Of a stretch of DNA of 50,739 bases, positions 40,624-48,039 are shown piece after piece. Location: the NCBI GenBank assembly GCA_900766775.1, contig CAAFXN010000177.1, forward strand, positions 1 through 50,739. The letters are read 5' to 3'. The notes beneath the pieces were generated by a model, which ran no database searches, had not been told where the DNA came from, and saw only the letters and a program-made list of their open reading frames with translations. Origin of the DNA: Bacteroidales bacterium. Lineage in GTDB: Bacteria; Bacteroidota; Bacteroidia; Bacteroidales; Paludibacteraceae. The translations under genes were made by a program, and so were the position numbers. Position 1 is the stretch's first letter, and each line of letters starts with the position of its first letter.

Positions 40624-40740
40624 GATAAAGGATGAAGGATAAAGGATGAAAGACTAAATAGTTCCGACTCTGAGAACTGACCACTAATTGTCCCGACGGT
40701 TCGGGGCGCACCCGGACACTAATCACTGACCACTATCAAC
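40623..40740. repeat. Heptamer array and hairpins after the U32 gene
   Basis: GGATAAA GGATGAA GGATAAA GGATGAA (40623-40650) begins on the last base of the stop codon. Then TGACCACTAAT, TTGTCCCGACGGTTCGGGGC (hairpin-like, about 40689-40708) and GACACTAATCACTGACCACT. No gene. Confidence 0.82.
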
Positions 40741-40755
40741 GCACTATCGCACATA

Positions 40756-41394
40756 TTGTCTCCTTTCTCTTCGCCGTGGGTGGCGTGGGTGATGTTGGGG
40801 TTGCCTATCTGCGCAATCTTGGCGGGGGTGTTTCAGCCTGCCGTGATTCGTCAGGGGTTTGTGAGCCTATTCAGCAAGGTGGAACGGTCGTATAACGACT
40901 CGCCGATGAACTACATCGGGCAAGCATTGCTCTTTGTGTTCAGAGCAGGTATCGTGGGGATGGCTATCTACCTCTTTACCTACAACAGCCAACTCGCTAT
41001 GCATGCTAACAGCAGTGAGTTCCTGTTTAGCCGCTATATGACGATTATGGGTGCTGTGGCTGCCATGGAGGTGGTGAAGTATCTGGTGTCGTTGTTGCTC
41101 AATTACACTTTTCAACTCTCGCGCCAGTTTGCTACGCTGTTTGCCCACTATACATACGTGAGCACGAGTATCTGCTGCGTGCTCTACCCTCTCCTGTTGC
41201 TGATTATCTACTTTGGCAGCCAAGCCCTGACCACTATCGGCTTGTGCGTTATGATGAGCGTGTGCTGGTTGGTGCTGTTTATCAAGTGGGTACGCGTGTT
41301 CTTCACCAGTATTCCTTCTGTCATCTATGTGCTACTATATATACTAACCATTGAGGTACTCCCCCTCCTCACATTAACCTATATATTTTCATGA
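40756..41394 (+). CDS. DUF4271-family integral membrane protein
   Basis: 212 aa with about five to six hydrophobic segments (PWVAWVMLGLPICAILAGVF, ALLFVFRAGIVGMAIYLFTY, CVLYPLLLLIIYFG, LCVMMSVCWLVLFIKW, VLLYILTIEVLPLLTLTYIF). It matches the DUF4271 proteins that precede hemD in Bacteroidota. Function unknown. The start is taken as TTG at 40756 because no ATG is available before the first membrane segment; a slightly different start is possible. Overlaps hemD by 4 bp. Confidence 0.8.
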   Translation: MSPFSSPWVAWVMLGLPICAILAGVFQPAVIRQGFVSLFSKVERSYNDSPMNYIGQALLFVFRAGIVGMAIYLFTYNSQLAMHANSSEFLFSRYMTIMGAVAAMEVVKYLVSLLLNYTFQLSRQFATLFAHYTYVSTSICCVLYPLLLLIIYFGSQALTTIGLCVMMSVCWLVLFIKWVRVFFTSIPSVIYVLLYILTIEVLPLLTLTYIFS

Positions 41395-42134
41395 TAAAGA
41401 AAATTCTGATTTCCCAACCTCGTCCAGCCACGGAGCGTAATCCATACAGCGCGCTGGAAAAGCAGTTTGGCGTACAATGCGAGTTTCGTCAGTTGATTCA
41501 TGTGGAAGGCTTGAGCGCACGCGAGTTTCGCCAGCAGCATATCAACCCGCTGGACTACACGGCAGTGATACTCAACTCGAAGTTGGGGGCAGACCATTAT
41601 TTCCGTTTGTGTGAAGAGATGCGGCTGAATGTGCCCGACTCTATGCACTACTATTGTATCTCTGAGACCGTGGGCAACTACCTGCAGAAGTTCATCCAGT
41701 TTCGCAAACGCAAGGTCTTCTATTCGGAGAAGAATAAGTTTGAAGACCTGTTGCCGGCAATGTACCGTCGCCCGAACGAGAAATACCTGATGGTGCTCTC
41801 GGATATTCACACGGAGGAGCAGATAAACATGTTTGCGGAGCACAAGATAGAGGTGAAGCCTTCGGTGATGTATCGCACCGTCTCCACCCAATGGGGCGAC
41901 GAGCCGTTTGACTACGACATGATAGCGCTGTTCACTCCCGCCGGTGTGCGCTCTATCCGCGAGAACTTCCCCGAGTGGCAACAAGGCGATACCGTGATTG
42001 CCGCTTTCGGTGCAGGTACTGTGCAGGCGTTGGAAGATGCGGGTTTCCGCGTAGATATCAAAGCCATGCCTGCCGCAGAGTTTCAGTCGCTGCCCATCGC
42101 GATAGCCGACTATTTAGAGAAGCATAATGCCTGA
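41391..42134 (+). CDS. hemD: Uroporphyrinogen-III synthase
   Basis: 247 aa. It closes hydroxymethylbilane to uroporphyrinogen III, the branch point of heme and related tetrapyrroles. Sequence identity within this family is low, but ILISQPRP at the start, YTAVILNSKLGADHYF, YYCISETVGNYLQKF, ALFTPAGVRSIRENFPEW and IAAFGAGTVQALEDAGF fit well. The gene order DUF4271-hemD-rnpA supports the call. Overlaps both neighbours. Confidence 0.88.
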   Translation: MIKKILISQPRPATERNPYSALEKQFGVQCEFRQLIHVEGLSAREFRQQHINPLDYTAVILNSKLGADHYFRLCEEMRLNVPDSMHYYCISETVGNYLQKFIQFRKRKVFYSEKNKFEDLLPAMYRRPNEKYLMVLSDIHTEEQINMFAEHKIEVKPSVMYRTVSTQWGDEPFDYDMIALFTPAGVRSIRENFPEWQQGDTVIAAFGAGTVQALEDAGFRVDIKAMPAAEFQSLPIAIADYLEKHNA

Positions 42135-42483
42135 TTGCAGTTTCCATAAGTGTGAGCGCCTATGCGGGCAGATGCGCATACAAGCGTTGTATAAAGAGGG
42201 CAAGCGGTTTGTGGCTTGGCCCTTGCGCGTTTCGTATATGCCGACGCCGGAGGCTGCTACTACGCAAGTGCTGATTTGGGCACCGAAATCGCTCTTCAAG
42301 CATGCGGTGGATAGGAATCGTATGCGCAGGCTGATGCGCGAAGCCTATCGCACGCAGAAAGACCTGCTGCCCAAGGATAAGCACTATCAGATAGCGTTCA
42401 ACTACATGGATAAGACCGAGCAACCGTTGCCCGTTATCGAAAAGGCGATGCGTAAAGCGATGAGAACGATAAACTCCGTGTAA
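42127..42483 (+). CDS. rnpA: Ribonuclease P protein component
   Basis: 118 aa, basic. It assists the RNase P RNA in trimming tRNA 5' ends. The RNR signature is seen in FKHAVDRNRMRRLMREAYR. Its start overlaps hemD by 8 bp. The N-terminus carries extra Cys (DCSFHKCERLCG), where KGER-type residues are usual (KCERLCG). It is followed by yidD, as in many bacteria, though separated by a repeat block. Confidence 0.92.
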   Translation: MPDCSFHKCERLCGQMRIQALYKEGKRFVAWPLRVSYMPTPEAATTQVLIWAPKSLFKHAVDRNRMRRLMREAYRTQKDLLPKDKHYQIAFNYMDKTEQPLPVIEKAMRKAMRTINSV

Positions 42484-42647
42484 GAAAGCCTCTGCGAGGC
42501 CGTAAAGAACTCCGTGTAATAAAAGCCTCTACGAGGCTGTAAAAAAGTAAATGTACGAAAGCCCTACGGGCTGTACACGGAGTGAAACGGAGTTCCATAC
42601 ACGAAGTTTTTTACACGGAGCGAAGCGAAGTTCCTTACACGAAGTTG
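42484..42647. repeat. Compound repeat block R1, upstream of yidD
   Basis: Small hairpins GCCTC-tgc-GAGGC, AGCCTC-tac-GAGGCT, AGCCC-tac-GGGCT, then alternating units ACACGGAG...CGGAGTTCCAT (24 bp) and ACACGAAGTTnnnT (14 bp). Complementary AACTCCGTGTAA stretches precede them. R2 (42873-43069) has the same parts in the same order. Confidence 0.88.
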
Positions 42648-42650
42648 ATG

Positions 42651-42872
42651 ATGAAGAAACTCATTCGACAGCTATTTCTCTTGCCGGTGTATTTCTACCG
42701 CTATTGTATCTCGCCTCTGACGCCGCCGTCGTGCCGCTATACGCCGACTTGCAGTCAGTATATGGTGGAGGCAGTGCTGAAATACGGTATCTTCAAGGGC
42801 GGCTGGCTGGGTATCAAGCGTATCCTACGCTGTCATCCATGGGGAGGAAGCGGCTACGACCCGGTGCCATAG
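42651..42872 (+). CDS. yidD: Membrane protein insertion efficiency factor
   Basis: 73 aa: LIRQLFLLPVYFYRYCISPL, SCRYTPTCSQYMVEAVLKYG, and a C-terminal RCHPWGGSGYDPVP are the family's hallmarks. An amphipathic membrane-associated protein thought to help YidC-dependent insertion. ATG at 42651 (or the adjacent 42648). Flanked on both sides by near-identical repeat blocks R1 and R2. Confidence 0.94.
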   Translation: MKKLIRQLFLLPVYFYRYCISPLTPPSCRYTPTCSQYMVEAVLKYGIFKGGWLGIKRILRCHPWGGSGYDPVP

Positions 42873-43069
42873 AAAGCCCCTGTGGGGCTTGTAAAGAACT
42901 CCGTGTAAGAAAAGCCTCTGCAAGGCTGTAAGAAAGTAAATGTACAAAAGCCCTATGGGCTGTACACGGAGCGAAGCGGAGTTCCATACACGAAGTTAAT
43001 TACACGAAGTTTCCTACACGGAGCAAAGCGGAGTTGAATACACGAAGTAACAAACACGAAGTTCATTTT
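42873..43069. repeat. Compound repeat block R2, downstream of yidD
   Basis: Same order as R1: GCCCC-tgt-GGGGC, AACTCCGTGTAA, AGCCTCTGCAAGGCT, AGCCC-tat-GGGCT, ACACGGAGCGAAGCGGAGTT (24-bp unit), then five ACACGAAGT/ACACGGAG units, the last running to the trmD start codon. R2 is longer than R1 by about two units. Confidence 0.88.
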
Positions 43070-43750
43070 ATGCGAATTGATATTATTTCTGCTTGTCCGG
43101 AATTGCTGGAATCGCCGCTGAACCACTCTATCGTGCAGCGGGCGAAGGACAAGGGTTTGGCTGAGATATACGTGCATAACCTGCGCGACTACACCTTGGA
43201 TAAACACCGCAAGGTGGATGATTATGCGTTCGGCTTTGGTGCGGGGATGGTACTGCAGATAGAGCCTATCGACCGTGTCATCACCAAACTGACCTCTGAG
43301 CGACACTACGATGAGATTATCTTCACTGCGCCCGACGGGGAGCGCTTCACGCAAAAGGAAGCCAACCGCCTGTCGCTGGCGGAGAATATCATCATCCTCT
43401 GCGGGCACTACAAGGGCGTTGACCAGCGCGTGCGCGACCATCTCATCACCAAGGAATACACCATTGGCGACTTTGTGCTTACGGGCGGCGAGATGCCTGC
43501 GGCGATTATGACTGATGCTATTGTGCGCCTATTGCCCGGCGCGATAGGCGATGTGGAGAGTGCGCTCAACGACTCGTTTCAAGATGGCTTGTTGGAGCCC
43601 GGGGTATATACGCGCCCGGCGGAGTATAAAGGCTGGCGAGTGCCGGATATCCTGCTCTCGGGGCATCAGGCAAAGATAGAGGAATGGCTCTACGAAGAGT
43701 CGCTGCGCCACACCCGCGAACGCCGACCGGATTTGTTAGGAGAAGAGTAA
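43070..43750 (+). CDS. trmD: tRNA (guanine-37-N1)-methyltransferase
   Basis: 226 aa. It methylates G37 next to the anticodon and prevents frameshifting. Starts MRIDIISACPELLESPLNHS. Knot and SAM-binding motifs: LCGHYKGVDQRVRDH, IGDFVLTGGEMPAAI, and RPAEYKGWRVPDILLSGHQ. The ATG at 43070 directly follows the last R2 repeat unit, and the leader therefore consists of repeat sequence. Confidence 0.96.
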   Translation: MRIDIISACPELLESPLNHSIVQRAKDKGLAEIYVHNLRDYTLDKHRKVDDYAFGFGAGMVLQIEPIDRVITKLTSERHYDEIIFTAPDGERFTQKEANRLSLAENIIILCGHYKGVDQRVRDHLITKEYTIGDFVLTGGEMPAAIMTDAIVRLLPGAIGDVESALNDSFQDGLLEPGVYTRPAEYKGWRVPDILLSGHQAKIEEWLYEESLRHTRERRPDLLGEE

Positions 43751-43764
43751 TAGTCTTTTCGGTT

Positions 43765-45339
43765 ATGTCTCCTGTATTAGTACTTACTATCATTTTTGCG
43801 TATTTCGCGTTGCTGTTTGCGGTGTCGTATGTAGCGGGGCGGAAGGCAGACAGCGCGGGATTTTATACGGGCAACCGCAGCAACCACTGGCTGCTGGTAG
43901 CGATGTCCACGATAGGGGCGGCGATGTCCGGGGTTACGTTTGTGAGTGTGCCGGGGATGGTGGGCACCAGCGGTTGGGGCTATATGCAGATGGTGCTGGG
44001 ATTCACGGTGGGGCAGTTGGTGTTAGCATACGGACTGGTGCCACTCTACTACAAGCATAATCTGACTTCTATCTATCAGTATTTGCAGCAACGCTTGGGC
44101 ATGCACTCGTACAGGACGGGGGCATGGTTTTTCTTTATCAGCAAGATGTTAGGGGCGAGTGTGCGGCTGTTTATCGTTACAGAGGTGCTGCAACTGCTGG
44201 TGTTTGCGCCGCTGGGTGTACCCTATTGGGCGAATGCGGTGTTTGCCGTGGGGATTGCATATCTGTGTACGTTTCGCGGGGGTGTGAAGTCGGTGGTGTG
44301 GACGGATTTGCAGAAGACGATTTGTATGATTGGGTCGGTGGGGCTGTGTATATGGTTTATTCTGCGGGCGTTGCCGGAGGGATTTGTTACTGCGACAGAC
44401 TCTATGGTGCGGCTCCCGACTTGTCGGGATAACACCTCAGACCGCACCTCCTTGTTGCCGCGGATGTTTTATTTTGATGACCCGAAAGACGGGAATTATT
44501 TTTGGAAGCAGTTTGTGGCGGGTATCGTGCTGCTGATAGGTACTACGGGCATAGACCAAGACATGATGCAGCGGACGCTGTCTTGCCGCAACTACCGTGA
44601 TAGTCAGAAGAATATCCTATTGGGTGCAGGTATGCAGGTGGTGGTTATCGGGCTGTTTCTCTTCTTGGGGTATCTGCTGTATGCGTATGCAGACAAGATG
44701 GAGATAGCCTTGCCGGCGAATCCCGATGACGTGTTTCCCTATTTGGCTACGGGCGGATATTTCCCGACTATTGTGGGGGTGCTGTTTATCATCGGTTTCA
44801 TCGCTTCCGCTTATTCGTCTGCCTGCGGCGCACTGACGGCATTAACGACATCATTCAGCGTGGACATAGTGGGAGACCCACCCCTACCCTCCCTGAAGCC
44901 ACCCCACTGCGCGTTGCTTGTGGGGACCCCGGAAAGGGAGGGAGAAAATAAGTTACCACCTTCTACTAAAATTCTATTTATTCGCAGGGTTCGAGATAAT
45001 GTCCTTGGAAGGAGCGTTATTCATTTCTCTATGGCGGCGGTGATGGCGGGGTGTATCATGGTGATTCACTTGCTGAACAACGACTCGGTGATACAAACGG
45101 TGTTTTTAGTGGCGAGTTACACATATGGTCCGCTGCTGGGCATGTTTGCATTTGGGATACTGACCAAATGGCAGGTACGCGACCGTTGGATTCCGCTGAT
45201 AGCCATCGCGGCTCCCGTGATTACCTATATCATTGATATTCATTCCGCGGCTTGGTTCAACGGATACGTTTTCTCCCACGAGCGGCTGCTGCTGAATGCC
45301 GCATTGACCTTTATAGGATTGATAGCGTTGAAGAAATAA
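43765..45339 (+). CDS. Sodium:solute symporter family transporter
   Basis: 524 aa with about 13 hydrophobic helices. SLC5/SSS features: GRKADSAGFYTGNRSNHWLL, GAAMSGVTFVSVPG, YLQQRLGMHSYRTGAW and GTTGIDQDMMQRTLSCRN, SAYSSACGALTALTTSF. Substrate unknown. Two repeat elements are read in frame, both in loops between membrane helices: 44406-44448 (VRLPTCRDNTSDRT) and 44876-44944 (PPLPSLKPPHCALLVGTPER). Otherwise it looks intact. ATG at 43765 follows trmD by 14 bp. Confidence 0.88.
   Translation: MSPVLVLTIIFAYFALLFAVSYVAGRKADSAGFYTGNRSNHWLLVAMSTIGAAMSGVTFVSVPGMVGTSGWGYMQMVLGFTVGQLVLAYGLVPLYYKHNLTSIYQYLQQRLGMHSYRTGAWFFFISKMLGASVRLFIVTEVLQLLVFAPLGVPYWANAVFAVGIAYLCTFRGGVKSVVWTDLQKTICMIGSVGLCIWFILRALPEGFVTATDSMVRLPTCRDNTSDRTSLLPRMFYFDDPKDGNYFWKQFVAGIVLLIGTTGIDQDMMQRTLSCRNYRDSQKNILLGAGMQVVVIGLFLFLGYLLYAYADKMEIALPANPDDVFPYLATGGYFPTIVGVLFIIGFIASAYSSACGALTALTTSFSVDIVGDPPLPSLKPPHCALLVGTPEREGENKLPPSTKILFIRRVRDNVLGRSVIHFSMAAVMAGCIMVIHLLNNDSVIQTVFLVASYTYGPLLGMFAFGILTKWQVRDRWIPLIAIAAPVITYIIDIHSAAWFNGYVFSHERLLLNAALTFIGLIALKK
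44406..44448. repeat. 43-bp double-stem palindromic element, copy 2 (inside symporter gene)
   Basis: Outer stem GGTGCGG (44406-44412) with CCGCACC (44442-44448); inner TCCCGACTTGTCGGGA (44414-44429); linker TAACACCTCAGA. Partner of 8534-8576, same length, compensatory changes in both stems. Confidence 0.9.
44876..44944. repeat. Nested CCCTCCCT palindrome inside symporter gene
   Basis: CCCTCCCT (44887-44894) and AGGGAGGG (44935-44942) enclose GAAGCCACCCCACTGCGCG and TTGCTTGTGGGGACCCCGG, so the inner core differs from the AAAAATC core of the copies at 4818 and 27587. Confidence 0.88.
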
Positions 45340-45349
45340 TTATATCACA

Positions 45350-45381
45350 TTTGTGTATTTGGAATAATTTTTGTACCTTTG
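45350..45381 (+). promoter_or_regulatory. Promoter of rsfS
   Basis: TTTG (45350-45353), 20 bp, TACCTTTG (45374-45381): a consensus Bacteroidota promoter about 50 bp upstream of the rsfS start codon. Confidence 0.82.
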
Positions 45382-45432
45382 CAGGCAGAAACGGAAATCA
45401 GTCAAACCTTACTGACATAAAACCTTACAGAC

Positions 45433-45816
45433 ATGGTAGAAATTAGTACAGAGAAATTGGTGGATACGATTATTGAGGGTATCCAGAATCGCAAGGGTGA
45501 ACGCATCGTAACGATAGACCTGCGGAAGATAAAAGAGGCTCCCGCGGAGTATATGGTGATAGCGGAAGGCAACAGCAATACGCAGGTGGCAGCCATCGCC
45601 GATGAGGTGGACGACCATGTGCGCACGGAGACGCATGTGCATCCGCTGAGCGTGGCAGGCATGGAGAATGCGGAGTGGGTGGCAATGGATTATGGCACGG
45701 TTTTTGTCCATATCATGCAGCGTGAGCCCCGCGCGTACTACGACATTGAGCACCTGTGGGAAGACGGGGTGGTGAACAAGACCCCCTCCAACTCCCCCTA
45801 CAAAGGGGGAGAGTAA
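45433..45816 (+). CDS. rsfS: Ribosomal silencing factor RsfS
   Basis: 127 aa. It binds the large ribosomal subunit and blocks joining when nutrients are short. Typical pattern: DLRKIKEAPAEYMVIAEGNS, QVAAIADEVDDHV, EWVAMDYGTVFVHIMQ, YYDIEHLWED. The final residues KTPSNSPYKGGE and the stop codon come from a CTCCCCCT palindrome (45781-45813), so the native C-terminus has been replaced or extended. ftsH follows, the usual neighbour in Bacteroidota. Confidence 0.93.
   Translation: MVEISTEKLVDTIIEGIQNRKGERIVTIDLRKIKEAPAEYMVIAEGNSNTQVAAIADEVDDHVRTETHVHPLSVAGMENAEWVAMDYGTVFVHIMQREPRAYYDIEHLWEDGVVNKTPSNSPYKGGE
45781..45813. repeat. CTCCCCCT palindrome forming the rsfS 3' end
   Basis: ACCCCCTCCAA, CTCCCCCT (45792-45799), ACAA, AGGGGGAG (45804-45811). 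Immediately followed by a second, longer copy. Confidence 0.9.
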
Positions 45817-45817
45817 G

Positions 45818-45967
45818 CCCCCCCCCTCAAACTCCCCCTACGAGAGCACCCAATCCCGACAAGTCGGGGTTCGGGGACCCCGCAAGGGGGAGGGTAAGAA
45901 AATTACTATTGAATAACTAAAACTAATCTCTTGCTCCCTCCCTTGTAGGGAGGGATGGGGAGAGTCC
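45818..45967. repeat. Two further palindromes between rsfS and ftsH
   Basis: 45818-45895: CTCCCCCT (45832-45839) and AGGGGGAG (45885-45892) enclose GAGAGCACCCA, the palindrome ATCCCGACAAGTCGGGGTT and CGGGGACCCCGC. 45933-45967: inverted copy, CCCTCCCT (45936-45943) and AGGGAGGG (45947-45954), ending 4 bp before the ftsH start codon. Three elements thus lie in about 190 bp. Confidence 0.9.
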
Positions 45968-45971
45968 TATT

Positions 45972-47942
45972 ATGAGTGAACAAAATCCTAATCCTTCTAA
46001 CAACAATTTCCCGAACATGAAGCCGAACAACCAAAAGCCCAGCCGTTGGCGTTGGGTGAGTTGGTTGTTGTATAGTGTAGCATTCTTTCTACTGGCGATA
46101 TGGATGTTCGGCGGCGATGCAGGCAGTACTGCCAGCAAAGAGTTGAGTTACACGAAGTTTGTAGCGTATATCGAGAACGACGCCGTGAAAGATATCACGG
46201 TGTATGACGATAACCGTGCGAAAGCGTTGGTAAAGCCGCAGAGTTACGTGCTGGTGTTCGGCGACCAAGGCAAGGGCGAGCAGGCGAAAGGTGAAGTGGC
46301 TTCGCAGATCCCGTCCGTGGAGGAGTTCTCGAAATACCTCGACGGCGTGAACAGCGCGCGCAAGGCAGCGGGCAAGGTGGCGATAGACGTGCGCTATGAG
46401 AAGTCGAAAGACTACTGGTATCTGATATTAGTGAACATCCTGCCCTTTGCGCTGATGATACTCTTCTTCGTGTGGATTAGTCGCGGCATGGGTGCAGCGG
46501 CAGGCGGCGCAGGCGGTATCTTCGGCGTGGGGAAGGCGAAAGCGCAGGTGTATGACAAAGAGAAGAAAGACAAGGTTACTTTCAAGGATGTGGCGGGTCT
46601 GTACGGCGCGAAGCAGGAGGTGCAAGAGATAGTGGCTTTCTTGAAGAACCCGAAGAAATACACGGACTTGGGCGGTAAGATACCCAAGGGTGCGCTGCTG
46701 GTAGGTCCTCCGGGGACGGGTAAGACGCTGCTGGCAAAGGCAGTGGCAGGCGAAGCAGATGTGCCTTTCTTCTCGATGTCGGGTAGCGACTTCGTGGAGA
46801 TGTTCGTGGGCGTGGGCGCGAGCCGTGTGCGCGACCTGTTCCGCCAAGCGAAAGAGAAGGCGCCGTCTATCATCTTTATCGATGAGATAGACGCGATAGG
46901 TCGTGCGCGCGGCAAGAACGCGATGATGAGCGGCGGCAACGATGAGCGCGAGTCCACGCTGAACCAGTTGCTCACAGAGATGGACGGCTTCGGCACTAAC
47001 TCGGGCGTGATTATCCTTGCAGCGACGAACCGCGCAGACGTGCTGGATGCGGCGCTGTTGCGTGCAGGTCGCTTCGATAGGCAGATACACGTGGAGTTGC
47101 CGGACTTGCAGGAGCGCAAGGAGATATTCGGCGTGCACCTGCGTCCGCTGAAGTTAGACGATAGTCTGGATGTAGATTTCCTCGCCAAGCAGACGCCCGG
47201 GTTCTCGGGTGCGGACATCGCCAATGTGTGCAACGAGGCAGCCCTCATCGCGGCGCGCAACGAGCATAAGGTGGTGGGTAAGCAGGACTTCATGGATGCG
47301 GTGGACCGTATCATCGGCGGCTTGGAGCGCAAGACGAAAATCATGACCGCGGAGGAGAAGAAGTCGATAGCCTACCATGAGGCGGGGCATGCCACGATAT
47401 CGTGGATGTTACGTTGGGCGAACCCGCTGGTGAAAGTAACGATAGTGCCTCGCGGGCAGGCGTTGGGCGCGGCATGGTACTTGCCTGAGGAGCGCCAACT
47501 GACCAACAAAGAGCATATCTTGGATGAGTTGTGTTCGCTCTTGGGCGGTCGCGCAGCGGAGCAGTTGTTCCTCGGTCAGACCTCCACGGGTGCGCTGAAC
47601 GACCTTGAGCGTGCAACGAAGCAGTCGTATGCGATGGTAGCATACTACGGCATGTCGGAGAAGTTGAAAGACGTGAGTTTCTACGATTCCACGGGGCGTT
47701 ACGACTACGGTTTCACGAAGCCGTATTCCGAGACGACGGCGGAAGTGATAGACCAAGAGACGCAGGCGATTATCGCGGAGCAGATGACGCGCGCGAAGCA
47801 GATATTGGAAGAGCACGCAGAGGGGCACCACGCGCTGGCAGACTTGCTGATAGAGAAAGAGGTGATTACCTCGGAGGACGTGGAGCGCATCTTGGGTCCC
47901 CGTCCGTGGAAGAGCCGAGGGGATGAGATACTGGAGAAGTAA
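45972..47942 (+). CDS. ftsH: ATP-dependent zinc metalloprotease FtsH
   Basis: 656 aa membrane-anchored AAA protease that degrades membrane and some soluble proteins. Order: two transmembrane helices (WLLYSVAFFLLAIWMFG and YLILVNILPFALMILFFVW) around a periplasmic domain, Walker A GPPGTGKT (245-252), Walker B IIFIDEIDAIGR, the second region of homology (ATNRADVLDAALLRAGRFDR), zinc motif HEAGH with His469, Glu470 and His473, and the distal LNDLERATKQ acidic ligand. The stop codon TAA is itself part of a heptamer array (47939 onward). An inverted palindrome lies 4 bp before the start. Confidence 0.97.
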   Translation: MSEQNPNPSNNNFPNMKPNNQKPSRWRWVSWLLYSVAFFLLAIWMFGGDAGSTASKELSYTKFVAYIENDAVKDITVYDDNRAKALVKPQSYVLVFGDQGKGEQAKGEVASQIPSVEEFSKYLDGVNSARKAAGKVAIDVRYEKSKDYWYLILVNILPFALMILFFVWISRGMGAAAGGAGGIFGVGKAKAQVYDKEKKDKVTFKDVAGLYGAKQEVQEIVAFLKNPKKYTDLGGKIPKGALLVGPPGTGKTLLAKAVAGEADVPFFSMSGSDFVEMFVGVGASRVRDLFRQAKEKAPSIIFIDEIDAIGRARGKNAMMSGGNDERESTLNQLLTEMDGFGTNSGVIILAATNRADVLDAALLRAGRFDRQIHVELPDLQERKEIFGVHLRPLKLDDSLDVDFLAKQTPGFSGADIANVCNEAALIAARNEHKVVGKQDFMDAVDRIIGGLERKTKIMTAEEKKSIAYHEAGHATISWMLRWANPLVKVTIVPRGQALGAAWYLPEERQLTNKEHILDELCSLLGGRAAEQLFLGQTSTGALNDLERATKQSYAMVAYYGMSEKLKDVSFYDSTGRYDYGFTKPYSETTAEVIDQETQAIIAEQMTRAKQILEEHAEGHHALADLLIEKEVITSEDVERILGPRPWKSRGDEILEK

Positions 47943-48024
47943 TAAGTAATAGGTAATAAGTAATAGGTAATATGCATAGTGAGATATTACTTATTACAGC
48001 GCGTAGCGCGAATTACTTATTACC
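47939..48024. repeat. Heptamer array GTAATAR in both orientations
   Basis: Five copies (47939-47973), the first containing the ftsH stop codon, then inverted ATATTAC TTATTAC, insert AGCGCGTAGCGCGA, ATTAC TTATTACC. The two halves can pair into a long hairpin and could serve as a transcript 3' end before the phosphatase gene. Same unit as 3007-3055. Confidence 0.9.
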
Positions 48025-48039
48025 GAACAAAGTGAGATC

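Noticed and set aside
42484..43069. Possible CRISPR array around yidD
   Set aside because: Units are 14 and 24 bp, adjacent, without unique spacers of constant length, and no cas genes are present.
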